Below the pieces are notes generated by a model. That model ran no database searches, was not told the DNA's origin, and was given only the letters and a program-made list of their open reading frames with translations. A stretch of 64,000 nucleotides of DNA from Cytophagales bacterium (GTDB lineage: Bacteria; Bacteroidota; Bacteroidia; Cytophagales; Spirosomataceae). Made by a program: the position numbers and the translations under genes. Position 1 is the first letter of the stretch. Every line of letters starts with the position of its first letter. Location of the stretch: NCBI GenBank assembly GCA_004292855.1, contig RDXN01000056.1:27616-91615 (forward strand), read 5' to 3'. Below, in pieces: positions 10,701 to 18,088 of this stretch.

Positions 10701-12379
10701 CCTACCGGCTCCCGCTCGACAAGTTCCCCCTCACCGACTGGATTGCCGCTGACGTGAACTACGCCATGGGGTATCAGTTTCAGGCCAACTCCTACGGACT
10801 CCTCGATACAACGGGGACTTCGTTTGGCAACATCGTGCGGAATAACCGCGAGCGGGGCATCAACGGGCGTATTGACTTCGTGTTATTGTACAACAAAATA
10901 AAGGCCCTGCGCTGGGCCAACACGCCCTCGCCCGTGCGCAAGAATTTTGCCCGAAGTCCCGGCGACGTGGAGGATATTCAGCGTAACGACAACCGCCTGA
11001 TTAAGGCCGTAACGCGAACGCTGTTGACGGTGCGGGGTATCAATTTCAATTACACAGTGCAGGAATCGACCATTTTACCCGGCTTCCTGCCCACGCCCCG
11101 TTTTTTCGGTCTGGACCGGAACAATGCCCCCGGCCTGCCGTTTGTGTTGGGGAGTCAGGATCGTGAAATCCATTACAAAGCTGCGGACCGGGGCTGGCTC
11201 ACGCGCAGCACGGTGCTGAACACGGCCTTCCAGCAGAATATCACGAAGAACTTCACGGCCTCCACCAATCTGGAGCCGTTCAAGGACTTCCGCATGAACA
11301 TTCAGATGCGCCTGTCGCGCACGGATGCTTACCAGGAGTTTTACCGCCCGCTGACGGTTGGTGGTGATTTTGAGAGCCAAAGCCCCGTGCGCAACGGGCA
11401 GTTTAGTATGTCGTTCTGGTCGTTCCGAACGGCGTTTAAAGACTTGGGTTTCAACCCCAAAGTGGACTTAAGTGCGTCGTCGCTGTTTAAAAAGTTTGAG
11501 GAAAACCGGCAAATAATCCTGAACCGACTGGTAGCGGCCAATCCCGACCAAACGGGCAAATACAACCCAAAATCGCAGGATGTGTTGATACCGGCATTCT
11601 TTGCAGCCTACAGCGGGCAGGATGTGAACAAGACGAAGTTCTCGCCATTTTATAACTTCCCGCTGCCCAACTGGCGCGTCGATTACACGGGCTTGAGCAG
11701 CCTGCCCGGTTTCAAGAAGCGGTTTAGCTCGTTCACGCTGGCACACAGCTACTCGTCGAACTACAGCGTGGGCAACTTTGTATCGTCGCTCGATTACACA
11801 GCAGCTTACGTGAATTTGGCCGTACAGAACGCGCCAATGGCTAACCGGGTGAACTTCAACGGCGATTACATCCCGGTGTTTGTGATGAGTACGATTCAGA
11901 TGCAGGAGCGGTTTGCTCCCCTGATTGGCATACAGTTCCAGACCAAAAGCCGCTGGTCGGCCCGGCTCGAATACAACCAAAGCCGCGATGTGGCCCTGAA
12001 TCTCTCCAATTCGCAGGTGGCCGACTTAACCAATAAAGACATCACGACGACGGTGGGCTTTACGAAGAACAACGTGCGCATTCCGGCTTTCCTGACCAAC
12101 GGGCAAAAGAAAAAGTTGAAGAACGACATGACGTTCCAGTTCCAGTTTACGCTCCGCGACACCCGCGCCATTCAGCGCAAACTCGACGCCGAGCAAACGA
12201 TCACACAAGGCAATTACAACTTCCAGATTCGCCCGACGATTAACTACACTGTGAGTCGCCGACTGAACCTGAACATTTATTTCGACCGGACCTACAACGA
12301 TCCGCTCGTATTGGGTGCCGGTTACCGCCGGGCCACCACCGCCGGGGGCGTGCAGGTGCGGTTTAACCTGGCGGAGTAA
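4799..12379 (+). CDS. sprA: Gliding motility/T9SS outer-membrane translocon protein SprA
   Basis: About 2526 residues, in the size range of SprA, the giant beta-barrel that forms the outer-membrane channel of the type IX secretion system. A signal peptide is clear (ICTITLVGFTALASVS, cleaved near MAQ). The ATG at 4841 gives a tighter signal sequence (MQFLRRSVRGG) than 4799, so either start is possible. Recognisable SprA blocks include KPNGFVLLDFGYLHQF, FIDDFEAARTIFDL and the barrel-closing C-terminus ending VRFNLAE. The gene is intact with no frameshift seen. Its 3' end is duplicated in decayed form 1 kb downstream (13333-13375). No other T9SS gene is in the window. Confidence 0.97.
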   Translation: MVNPYSVHDSLLPLMQFLRRSVRGGVAVRICTITLVGFTALASVSIPTMAQTGRRGTTTRRSPEAIKQAQQEDSTRRANARLAIQERADSIRAARSANRRPTINWPDRYATRFSERSSRSPFILRDPKAVGLDIRLDNSRNFSVTEQVKPEGQGAVTPPTSSQTPPTSGQLGTPDRPGSMPPAPGALPYRPGESIPFDRYGAAQRGRAEQSLLREFSARRDGQSATKGRGLLPKLELPPIVDRLFGGSGIDFKPNGFVLLDFGYLHQFIDNPQLPVQQRKQGNFLFNQQININLNGKIGERLGMLANFDTKASFNFENALKLNYKPEGLGQGLGLPGGLPRLPNAPDLSRSLGAPSVPDFTPKNESIIQGLELGNINWQINSQLIPGVQNLFGVKTQLRFGRLNATLVGSQQRSRKQEITIRNGQVGRPFEMRADQYDENRHFFLSQFFRDNYERGLRTLPMITTGVTITRLEVYVTNRTNTTESLRNIVGFADLAENRRLNNTANPNVQITPGAAVADNGSNALYGRLRTNADVRQVDRTSFVLDGLGLQKGSDYDLLRGAKRLTDREYKFDPQLGYISLLTPLRNDEVLAVAYEYSYQGRAYKVGELTEDYQSLSDDQVIMLKMLKSSTIRNNLQLPMWDLMMKNIYTISNQQINRQNFQLRIVYKDDQTGIDNPNLQEGQNLKDKPLVQVFNMDQLNQQLDRQPDGNFDYVENVTVDPRYGRIIFPVLEPFGSFLSRQFETQEEDLRAKYVFNELYRLTLADAQQLPDRNKFFLKGSVQSSTGASIPLPFGVKEESVQVTAGGVPLTPGADYIFESSTGQLRILNEGVVASGREIRISYEQPDLFQNQIRRLIGTRLDYAISPDMSVGITAMNMRETPAGFLTRVSIGNEPVNNTILGFNLNLRKEAPGLTRFLDRLPLLQTKEPSTIALQVEGAQLFPGVAPRVNDNSFIDDFEAARTIFDLTRQPTRWRLGATPLQFPQGTFQNPLEYAFNRAKISVYTVDQTIYNDNLPGQIPLNLTDAEKNNAYERYFLPNDIFPGRSLPTVVLPTNVLDVAYFPADRGMYNYNPNLNANGQFANPRQSFGSVTRAVGSDIDFDNANVENLTFWMMDPFIEGPQGVVNAYPPNSPAPFTNRNNRTGGKLIFNLGDITEDVIKDGRFNFENGLKVNKDDRGPDNEPTPWGLATKQQFVTNAFQNSEDALAKQDVGLDGLSNEEERVKFRTFIDQVTARVTNLEARQQILNDPSGDDFKFYLGPQADSVKFIVARYKQFMGMDGNSKELNSRDQYLTPSSTNLPDSEDLNTDNTINENDAYYEYPLDLKPGQLQVGKNYIVDKVETNGTTWYQFRIPVREYARKVGNINGFKSIRFIRMYLTDFADPVVLRFGQLQLEANQYRKFLGDLNQRGLQEVPEPYDAQFKVTTVNIEENSQQSTTAVVGNQPVQQKYLYTVPPGFIRDRDFTQIANVELNEQSMSLGVTNLRDGDSRGAFRIVNLDLLFRKRLKMFVHMHNNENESGKVTAFMRLGTDFTDHYYEIETPGLQATPSGLTGDPNDDGLRSQVWPTQNEFDIALQDLIDLKNTRNQQLTRRSSLPFEGRSSDPERKYKITIVGNPDLSAVQSVMIGVRNPKSEDQLAKSFVVWVNEFRTNGYDQTSGQAAIAALNLKLADFANITASGRLTTFGFGGVQTKVGERTRDFTTEYGVASSVSVDKLFPEKWGLRIPLYFNFDSRRVAPQFDPLDPDNPLEEALLAFPDGSARSAYRRMVEDRTTRRGLNLSNVRKVRTGTGGKMRFYDIENFGFSYAFSDVERTNILTDQFLQRQYRGGIAYSFNPQPLKWEPFKNFKSLDRKYLFWLKDFNFNPLPTVVSVRTDLDRSFIKTQLRNADLSGGLTTAGVVPLFEKYFLFNRNYDLAWDLSTNLRLTYKGQANAIIDEPAGDLDVPWKRDSVWRSVQKLGRVKNFQQDLRFTYRLPLDKFPLTDWIAADVNYAMGYQFQANSYGLLDTTGTSFGNIVRNNRERGINGRIDFVLLYNKIKALRWANTPSPVRKNFARSPGDVEDIQRNDNRLIKAVTRTLLTVRGINFNYTVQESTILPGFLPTPRFFGLDRNNAPGLPFVLGSQDREIHYKAADRGWLTRSTVLNTAFQQNITKNFTASTNLEPFKDFRMNIQMRLSRTDAYQEFYRPLTVGGDFESQSPVRNGQFSMSFWSFRTAFKDLGFNPKVDLSASSLFKKFEENRQIILNRLVAANPDQTGKYNPKSQDVLIPAFFAAYSGQDVNKTKFSPFYNFPLPNWRVDYTGLSSLPGFKKRFSSFTLAHSYSSNYSVGNFVSSLDYTAAYVNLAVQNAPMANRVNFNGDYIPVFVMSTIQMQERFAPLIGIQFQTKSRWSARLEYNQSRDVALNLSNSQVADLTNKDITTTVGFTKNNVRIPAFLTNGQKKKLKNDMTFQFQFTLRDTRAIQRKLDAEQTITQGNYNFQIRPTINYTVSRRLNLNIYFDRTYNDPLVLGAGYRRATTAGGVQVRFNLAE

Positions 12380-12401
12380 GGGTGATAGAGCGACACATAG
12401 T

Positions 12402-12438
12402 AAAAGGGAGATACATTTGCGATGTGTATCTCCCTTTT
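12402..12438 (+). terminator. Hairpin after sprA, overlapping a possible promoter box
   Basis: A perfect 14-bp inverted repeat (12402-12415 and 12425-12438) with a 9-nt loop follows the sprA stop by 22 bp; the descending arm ends in four Ts. It is a good terminator candidate for sprA. The loop region also contains tacatttg (12412-12419), which matches the Bacteroidota -7 box TAnnTTTG and could start transcription of the PP2C gene; no convincing -33 box is seen. Confidence 0.65.
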
Positions 12439-12478
12439 GTATTTTTATGCTAAACAGTCCGTAACCGAAGCCGCCTAC

Positions 12479-13243
12479 ATGAACATTGCTGGATTCACCT
12501 ATAAAGGTACTCAACGACTTACTCAGCAAGATGCCATCCTTATTAATGGGCAGCTACTGATTGAAGGGAATCTGGAGCAAACGGGCCAAACGACCGTAAG
12601 TTGCTTTGTAGCTGATGGAGTAGCGAGTTCGACTGATGGTGCCTTTGCCGCTCAATTCGTATTGAATGCCGTACAATCGCTCCAATGGGAAGATTGGGAC
12701 AAGGCTATGCAGCAACTTCGAGAAGTTAATACACGGCTTATTAACGAGAATCATACTAAGGCGGGCGATACAGCTACTACGCTGGCAGGGTGTGTCTTCA
12801 CTGGAACAGAGTGGCTTATCTTTAGTGCGGGAGACTCAGAGGTTTATCTGATTCGTAATAATAAGTTGATGCCGCTTGTCAGAAGTCACAATGAAAGCCC
12901 GCACATTATTGGAAAACGGTATCCAGGCTTATCTGCTGAAAAAATACACGAAATAGCATCCAACACTATCTCCAGTTATTTTGGGGGCACTGCCCCTATG
13001 CTCAAGTTTGATGTTGATTGGAAACGACGACTAGCTTTACCAGCTATCAACGGCATTCAGAATGAAGATAAACTTCTAATCTGCTCAGATGGTCTTTTCA
13101 AATCAGTTTCGCAGACAAGTCTGTTGAACACACTCCAAATACAAGCACGACTTGAAGGTGTCTGCGATAAACTTCGCAGGCTGTCCGAGTTGAACGGTGC
13201 CCCCGACAATGTGAGTGCGGTATTCGTTGAGATGACCCGTTGA
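12479..13243 (+). CDS. PP2C-family serine/threonine phosphatase-like protein
   Basis: 254 residues from ATG 12479 (MNIAGFTYKGTQRLTQQDA); an upstream ATG at 12422 lies inside the terminator hairpin and is less likely. PP2C metal-site motifs are in order: RLTQQDA, ADGVASSTDG, GDTATT, SAGDSEVYLI, CSDGLF and GAPDNVSAVFVE. It should be a soluble metal-dependent protein phosphatase. No transmembrane segment or kinase partner is visible; PP2C genes often sit with a kinase or a vWA protein, but here the gene is alone. It is visibly AT-richer than sprA and hisS on either side, and it is enclosed by the sprA tail and its degenerate copy, which points to insertion of foreign DNA. Confidence 0.85.
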   Translation: MNIAGFTYKGTQRLTQQDAILINGQLLIEGNLEQTGQTTVSCFVADGVASSTDGAFAAQFVLNAVQSLQWEDWDKAMQQLREVNTRLINENHTKAGDTATTLAGCVFTGTEWLIFSAGDSEVYLIRNNKLMPLVRSHNESPHIIGKRYPGLSAEKIHEIASNTISSYFGGTAPMLKFDVDWKRRLALPAINGIQNEDKLLICSDGLFKSVSQTSLLNTLQIQARLEGVCDKLRRLSELNGAPDNVSAVFVEMTR

Positions 13244-13332
13244 ACGGGTGACTATTTCTTAATTTAGTCGCATTCATTGTATAACGTCCGAGTCTCTTCA
13301 TATCTCCTAAGATTCAGTGAAAACAGGTTTAT

Positions 13333-13375
13333 CACCGTTTGGAGTGTGCAGGGTCGGTTTAACCTAGCAGAGTAG
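13333..13375 (+). pseudogene. Decayed copy of the sprA 3' end
   Basis: Bases 13333-13375 match the last 43 bp of sprA (12337-12379) at about 33 of 43 positions, the last 30 bp at 25 of 30. In the corresponding frame the copy reads VQGRFNLAE-stop against VQVRFNLAE-stop. No longer sprA homology is visible upstream. It is best explained as the original or duplicated end of sprA left behind when the DNA carrying the PP2C gene entered. Confidence 0.7.
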
Positions 13376-13391
13376 GCGCGGGCAACAGCAA

Positions 13392-13438
13392 ATTAAACAG
13401 ACAAATTTTAGTTTTCATTTTAGATTTGTCTGTTTAAT
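13392..13438. terminator. Hairpin downstream of the PP2C insertion
   Basis: A perfect 15-bp inverted repeat (attaaacagacaaat at 13392-13406 and its complement at 13424-13438) encloses a 17-nt AT-rich loop. It is terminator-like in either direction, though without a long T run. It sits just after the decayed sprA tail, so it may be the original sprA terminator or a boundary of inserted DNA. Confidence 0.55.
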
Positions 13439-13441
13439 CCG

Positions 13442-13561
13442 TTGAACCTGATTATAACCCCCCAGGCCGACGACTATTGGTATCGCCCCTCAGTTCGCGT
13501 TTGTAGCATCGCAACGGTCTGGCAATATCTGAAAAGCGCGGGATTATTGGCCGAAAGCTAA
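13442..13561 (+). pseudogene. Possible remnant of a protein C-terminus
   Basis: A frame without an ATG reads through about 39 codons and ends at TAA 13559-13561; its last part (DDYWYRPSVRVCSIATVWQY) looks protein-like rather than random. It has no start and no recognised family. It could be the 3' scrap of a lost gene, which would fit other signs of rearrangement between sprA and hisS. Chance coding potential is a real alternative. Confidence 0.3.
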
Positions 13562-13587
13562 ACACCTTTCTGTAGTGCCTCTTTTTG

Positions 13588-13595
13588 TACCTTTG
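13588..13595 (+). promoter_or_regulatory. TAnnTTTG promoter box of hisS
   Basis: tacctttg matches the Bacteroidota -7 consensus and lies 4 bp before the hisS ATG, followed by cggc as in front of glyS. Transcription from here would give a very short or leaderless message. A TTTC 17 bp upstream may serve as -33 element. Confidence 0.5.
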
Positions 13596-13599
13596 CGGC

Positions 13600-14967
13600 A
13601 TGAAACCAACCCTCGTAAAAGGTACGCGTGATTTTGGGCCGGAGCAGATGAGCAAACGGCTCTTTATCTTCGACACCATCCGCGCCACCTTCAAACGCTT
13701 TGGCTTTTTGCCGCTCGAAACGCCCTCGATGGAGAACCTCTCCACACTCATGGGCAAGTATGGCGACGAAGGCGATCAACTCCTGTTTAAGATTCTCAAC
13801 TCTGGCGATTTTGCAGGCTCGCTCGCCCCGGAACAACTGGCGGCAGGCTCCAAAGCCATGCTACCCAAAATTGCTGAGAAAGGCCTGCGTTACGACCTCA
13901 CGGTGCCGTTTGCCCGTTATGTAGTCATGAGTCGGCATGCATTGACTCTGCCCTTCAAACGCTACCAAATGCAACCCGTGTGGCGGGCCGACCGCCCCCA
14001 AAAAGGCCGTTACCGCGAATTTTACCAGTGCGACGCCGATGTGGTTGGCACCGATTCGCTCCTATGCGAGGCCGAAATCGTGTTGATGGTGCATGAGGTG
14101 ATGCGGAATCTGGGTATCGAAAATTTCGCGCTCAAGGTGAACAACCGCAAGATTCTGACTGGTATTGCCGAATTTATTGACGCACCGGGTATGGAAGGTG
14201 CGTTGGCCGTGGCCATCGACAAGCTTGATAAAATTGGACAGGACAAGGTGCTGGACGAACTCCGCGAACGCGGTTTTTCCGACAGTTCGATTACGGCCCT
14301 ATTGCCGATGTTCACCATGCAGGGCAGTACTAACGAAGTTCTGGAAAAGCTCAAGAACTGGCTCACCACCTCCGAAACCGCCCAACGCGGCATAGCCGAA
14401 ATCGAAGAGATGCTGGCTCTGGTCGGCCAATACGGTTTGGAAAACCCGAAACTGGAACTCGACGTGACCCTGGCGCGGGGGCTATCCTATTACACCGGAG
14501 CTATTTTTGAAGTGAAGGCTCTGGGTGTAAGCATTGGCAGCATCAGCGGGGGTGGTCGCTACGACAACCTGACGAGTGCGTTTGGTACCTCTGAGCGGCT
14601 GTCGGGTGTGGGCATCTCGTTTGGCGTGGACCGGATTTACGACGTGATGGAGGAATTGAACCTGTTCCCAGAAGGAGCCGGGCAGGGGACGCAGGTGCTG
14701 GTGGTCCCGTTTGAGGAATCGGGCAGACACGTGGGTCTGCCCCTACTGGCATCATTGCGTGGGGCTGGCATTGCCGCCGAACTGTACCCTGATCTCTCTA
14801 AAGTCAAGAAAATGCTCGATTATGCCAACGCTAAGCGCATTCCATTTGTGGTCCTGATCGGCTCCGAAGAGGTGCAGACGGGGCAGTTGGCCGTAAAGAA
14901 CATGGTCACGGGCGAACAACAAAAGATGAGCGCGGACGCTATTGCGGCCTTTGTGCAGGCGGGTTAA
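13600..14967 (+). CDS. hisS: Histidine--tRNA ligase
   Basis: 455 residues starting MKPTLVKGTRDFGPEQ, the usual HisRS opening. Class II motifs are present: YDLTVPFARYV, the motif 2 region RADRPQKGRYREFYQCDAD, the histidine-specific RGLSYYTGAIFEV, and motif 3 GVGISFGVDRIYDV; a C-terminal anticodon-binding domain follows (VLVVPFEES onward). It charges tRNA-His. ATG 13600 is preferred because the few codons before it overlap the promoter box. Length is normal. Confidence 0.97.
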   Translation: MKPTLVKGTRDFGPEQMSKRLFIFDTIRATFKRFGFLPLETPSMENLSTLMGKYGDEGDQLLFKILNSGDFAGSLAPEQLAAGSKAMLPKIAEKGLRYDLTVPFARYVVMSRHALTLPFKRYQMQPVWRADRPQKGRYREFYQCDADVVGTDSLLCEAEIVLMVHEVMRNLGIENFALKVNNRKILTGIAEFIDAPGMEGALAVAIDKLDKIGQDKVLDELRERGFSDSSITALLPMFTMQGSTNEVLEKLKNWLTTSETAQRGIAEIEEMLALVGQYGLENPKLELDVTLARGLSYYTGAIFEVKALGVSIGSISGGGRYDNLTSAFGTSERLSGVGISFGVDRIYDVMEELNLFPEGAGQGTQVLVVPFEESGRHVGLPLLASLRGAGIAAELYPDLSKVKKMLDYANAKRIPFVVLIGSEEVQTGQLAVKNMVTGEQQKMSADAIAAFVQAG

Positions 14968-14969
14968 CG

Positions 14970-16274
14970 TTATTTCTCCAACGACAATGCCACGCGCCGG
15001 TTCTGAATCCGGTGCTCTTCGGTATCGTTCGGAACGAGCGGTTCCTTACTGCCCTTTCCGGTGCTGGTCATGCGGCTTTCGGATACGCCCAACTGACGCA
15101 GAAAGTTGATCGTCACCATACCCCGATACTCCGACAGAGCGAGGTTCTTTTTCTCGTCGCCTACATTATCGGTATGCCCCACGATTCGCAATCGGTATTG
15201 CTTATTAACAACCATGTATTTTGCCAGTTGCCGCAACACGGCCTCCGATTCGGGGATGAGTTGGTAGCTGCTTTGTAAGAAATAGATGGGCGGGATGTAT
15301 TCGGTGGGTTTCAGGTCGGGGATAACCACCTCAGCAGCGGGAGCCGCTGGGGGTGTCTGTGTGGTTGGCGCGAGGTTCACCGCAACGGTATTCAGGCCGG
15401 TTTTCAGACTAACAACTTCCTGATGGCGAATCTGCCGCCGGTCGTCGGTGACGATCAGGCGGTAGGTTTGGGGCATCACCTCGAACGTACTGCTCCACTC
15501 GTTAGAGCCGGGGGTCAAAATCGTGCCGGGGCCATCGGTGGGGCGCAGTTCGCACCGGAAGCGTTCGCCCCGATAGCCGCCTTTTACCTGCACCGAGGCC
15601 GTTACCAGGTCGCGCATAAGCCGGTAATCCTGCCGGGTTCGGCGGTTGTCGCCATAGATCACGAGCGAGTCCGAATAGGCATAGTAGCCATCAGCTTTGA
15701 TGCCCACGGTAAGAATATCCAACTCGGCGTAGGCCATCTCGAACCGCCCAATCACGTCGGGATCGAGACAGTTGGTCCAGTCGGCTTTGGTGTAGTAAAA
15801 GCAGGTGCGGGCTTGCAGAGGCAAACTCGTGTAAATATCCGTCAGGAAAAACAACGTCCGTTGCCGTTTGTCGGTCATCGTGGTAATGACCAACTGGGCC
15901 ATCTCCTCCGACCGCAGGGGTCGCACGCTCGACTGCCGGTTGTTGGGCACCAACGGCACCGTCACGAAAATCGTGTTGCCCTGCGCCGTGGGGGTCGCGT
16001 TAGTCAATTCCAGACTCTGCTCTTTGTAGCCCGGCTGGCTGACCAGCAATTTGGTGGCGTCGCACGGCACGGCCACCGTGAACGTGCCCGACGCGTTGGA
16101 TTTGCCCACGGGCACCCGAACCGACTGGACAAATACAAATAAATTGGCCGAAACGGGCTGGCGCGTCGCTACGTCGATGACAGTGCCCGTGAGTTGGCGG
16201 CAAATGTCGGCCCAGGTTGGTTGGACCATTAACAGAATAAAAAAAGCGATAAGTGCCGTGCGCAAACGGTTCAT
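14970..16274 (-). CDS. OmpA-family outer-membrane/periplasmic protein with carboxypeptidase-regulatory-like domain
   Basis: 434 residues. An N-terminal signal peptide (MNRLRTALIAFFILLMVQPT) is followed by a carboxypeptidase-regulatory-like beta-sandwich (TGTVIDVATRQPVSANLFVF, about residues 29-100), a middle region, and a C-terminal OmpA domain (about 320-434) with the peptidoglycan-binding pattern RIVGHTDNVGDEKKNLALSE and NRRVAL. It probably links the outer membrane or a surface structure to peptidoglycan. It is convergent with hisS, with only 2 bp between stops, and divergent from the NmrA-like gene. Confidence 0.88.
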   Translation of the reverse strand: MNRLRTALIAFFILLMVQPTWADICRQLTGTVIDVATRQPVSANLFVFVQSVRVPVGKSNASGTFTVAVPCDATKLLVSQPGYKEQSLELTNATPTAQGNTIFVTVPLVPNNRQSSVRPLRSEEMAQLVITTMTDKRQRTLFFLTDIYTSLPLQARTCFYYTKADWTNCLDPDVIGRFEMAYAELDILTVGIKADGYYAYSDSLVIYGDNRRTRQDYRLMRDLVTASVQVKGGYRGERFRCELRPTDGPGTILTPGSNEWSSTFEVMPQTYRLIVTDDRRQIRHQEVVSLKTGLNTVAVNLAPTTQTPPAAPAAEVVIPDLKPTEYIPPIYFLQSSYQLIPESEAVLRQLAKYMVVNKQYRLRIVGHTDNVGDEKKNLALSEYRGMVTINFLRQLGVSESRMTSTGKGSKEPLVPNDTEEHRIQNRRVALSLEK

Positions 16275-16326
16275 AGTGGGTTGTACAAGTAGTTACGCGA
16301 ATGTACGCAGAGAAACGAAAGCTCCG

Positions 16327-17202
16327 ATGAACAATACCATCCTAATTACAGGTGCCACGGGCAACGTAGGTTCCGAAACGCTCCGCTGCCTTATGCAACG
16401 CCCGGACCGCGACTATCGTGTGTGCGTGGCCTCGCGCAACCCCGAAAAAGACCGCCAACGCCTGCCCATTCAGCCCGATTCCTTTGTACGGTTCGATTTT
16501 GAAGACGACCAAACCTACGCCAAAGCCCTGCGCTCTGCCGACCGAGTCCTGCTGATCCGGCCCCCACAGCTTGCCGACGTCGACCGGTATTTCAAGCCGC
16601 TTATTCGGGTGATGAGCAACGTAGGCACGAAACAAGTGGTGTTTTTATCGCTGCAAGGAGTGGAAAACAACTCACTGACGCCCCACCACAAAATTGAGAA
16701 GCTGATTGTGGATTCAGGGATACCGTACACGTTTCTGCGGCCCAGTTTTTTCATGCAGAACCTGAGTACGACCCACCGGGCCGAGATCGCAGAGCGCAAC
16801 GAGATTTTTGTACCCGCAGGCGATGGCCGCACAAGCTTTGTCGACGTAGCCGACATTGGCGAAGTAGCGGCAATGGCCCTCACCGACCCAACGCACCTGA
16901 ACGAAGCCTACGAGCTAACCGGCTCCGAAACCCTGACTTATAGCGAAGTAGCCGACATCCTGACCGACGTTCTGGGTCGCCCAATTCGCTATACCAACCC
17001 GTCGATTCCGGCGTTTATCTGGCGCAAACGCTATAAGGAAAACAACCCGCTGGGCTTCACGCTCATCATGGTTGCCCTCTACACCGTGGCCCGCCTGGGC
17101 AAAGCCGACGGGGTTTCTGACACCATGCAACGACTGTTGGGCCGTATGCCCCGCACGTTTCGCGCGTTTGCGGAGGCTAACAAAAGCGTGTGGTTACGCT
17201 AA
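16327..17202 (+). CDS. NmrA-like/atypical SDR NAD(P)-binding protein
   Basis: 291 residues from ATG 16327 (MNNTILITGATGNVGSETLR); the open frame continues upstream but antisense to the OmpA gene, so the internal ATG is taken. The TGATGNVG dinucleotide-binding motif is at the N-terminus. The rest resembles NmrA/NAD(P)H:quinone-oxidoreductase-like proteins (FLRPSFFMQNL, FVDVADIGEVAAMAL). The classical SDR Tyr-x3-Lys site is not evident, so it may be a redox sensor or reductase of unknown substrate. Confidence 0.85.
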   Translation: MNNTILITGATGNVGSETLRCLMQRPDRDYRVCVASRNPEKDRQRLPIQPDSFVRFDFEDDQTYAKALRSADRVLLIRPPQLADVDRYFKPLIRVMSNVGTKQVVFLSLQGVENNSLTPHHKIEKLIVDSGIPYTFLRPSFFMQNLSTTHRAEIAERNEIFVPAGDGRTSFVDVADIGEVAAMALTDPTHLNEAYELTGSETLTYSEVADILTDVLGRPIRYTNPSIPAFIWRKRYKENNPLGFTLIMVALYTVARLGKADGVSDTMQRLLGRMPRTFRAFAEANKSVWLR

Positions 17203-17225
17203 CGCGGTTGAGGACAACCGCGTTA
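17200..17225. terminator. Palindrome covering the stop codons of two convergent genes
   Basis: Perfect 11-bp arms (taacgcggttg at 17200-17210 and its complement at 17215-17225) with a 4-nt loop contain or touch both stop codons. A near copy follows glyS at about 25733-25757, so this is a repeated unit that may have been recruited as a bidirectional terminator. Confidence 0.6.
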
Positions 17226-17936
17226 CTTCCCCGGAACCGTGGGCCGTACTTCGACTTTGCTGGGCAGCGTGCGGGGGTGCATTTTCAACAAATCATACAC
17301 GATGTTACCGATGTCTTCGGGTTGGATTTTCCAGGCGTCGGCGTCGGAGGGTTTGTGGTTGTCGAACTCGGTGGCCACGGAGCCGGGCATAATCGTCGAT
17401 ACTTTGATGCCCTCCTTGCGCAGGTCGAGCATAATGGCCTGCGTAAAGCCTACCAGGCCAAACTTGCTGGCGTTGTAAGCGGCCCCTTTCTCAAAGAAGT
17501 TAGTGCCTGCTAAACTGGCGATGGAGATAAAATAGCCCTTCGTTTGTTTCAGAGCCTCAACGGTCGCTTTGGCGGTATTAAACACGCCCGTCAGGTTAAT
17601 GTCGATGGTCTCGTGCCACTGTTCGGGGGTCAGTTGCTGGATGGGGGCGAAGTGGCCTACACCTGCGTTCGCAATCACGTAGTCGAGCCGTTCCCACTGC
17701 TGGAGAACCATGTCGACTACGCGTTGTTGCGAGGCCAAGTCGCGCACGTCGGCGGCCACACCGAGCGCGTAGCCGGGCCGGATTTCGTTCAGTTTAGAAG
17801 CGGCCAACTCAGCCGCCACTGATGAGCGACTTGTGATGGCTACTTTGACACCTTGATTGATGAGGACTTCGGCCACGCCGTAGCCAATGCCTTTGGAGCC
17901 ACCTGTGATGAGGGCTGTTTTGATGTGATCTACCAT
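17223..17936 (-). CDS. Short-chain dehydrogenase/reductase
   Basis: 237 residues from ATG 17936 (MVDHIKTALITGGSKGIGYG); a longer frame to 17993 adds nothing SDR-like. Classical SDR signatures: TGGSKGIG cofactor site, NAGVG, catalytic Ser in ISIASLAG, and YNASK (Tyr-x3-Lys). Likely an NAD(P)-dependent oxidoreductase of the 3-oxoacyl-ACP-reductase-like class; substrate unknown. Convergent with the NmrA-like gene. Confidence 0.93.
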   Translation of the reverse strand: MVDHIKTALITGGSKGIGYGVAEVLINQGVKVAITSRSSVAAELAASKLNEIRPGYALGVAADVRDLASQQRVVDMVLQQWERLDYVIANAGVGHFAPIQQLTPEQWHETIDINLTGVFNTAKATVEALKQTKGYFISIASLAGTNFFEKGAAYNASKFGLVGFTQAIMLDLRKEGIKVSTIMPGSVATEFDNHKPSDADAWKIQPEDIGNIVYDLLKMHPRTLPSKVEVRPTVPGK

Positions 17937-18029
17937 AGTGATGAAACGGGAAACAGGGCGGGGCGGTTTCCACAAATCCCCGAATTCTACCATTCATCAA
18001 CCTGACGGTTTTCAGGATGGGTAAAGCCG

Positions 18030-18037
18030 TACTTTTG
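18030..18037 (+). promoter_or_regulatory. TAnnTTTG promoter box of the DUF5916 gene
   Basis: tacttttg matches the Bacteroidota -7 box about 50 bp before the start at 18089, with a TTTTC stretch 17 bp upstream as a weak -33 candidate. Confidence 0.45.
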
Positions 18038-18088
18038 CGCGCTCAAGTGCAACATTCCGGGTGAGAAACTGTCTTTGTTAAAAATTGT

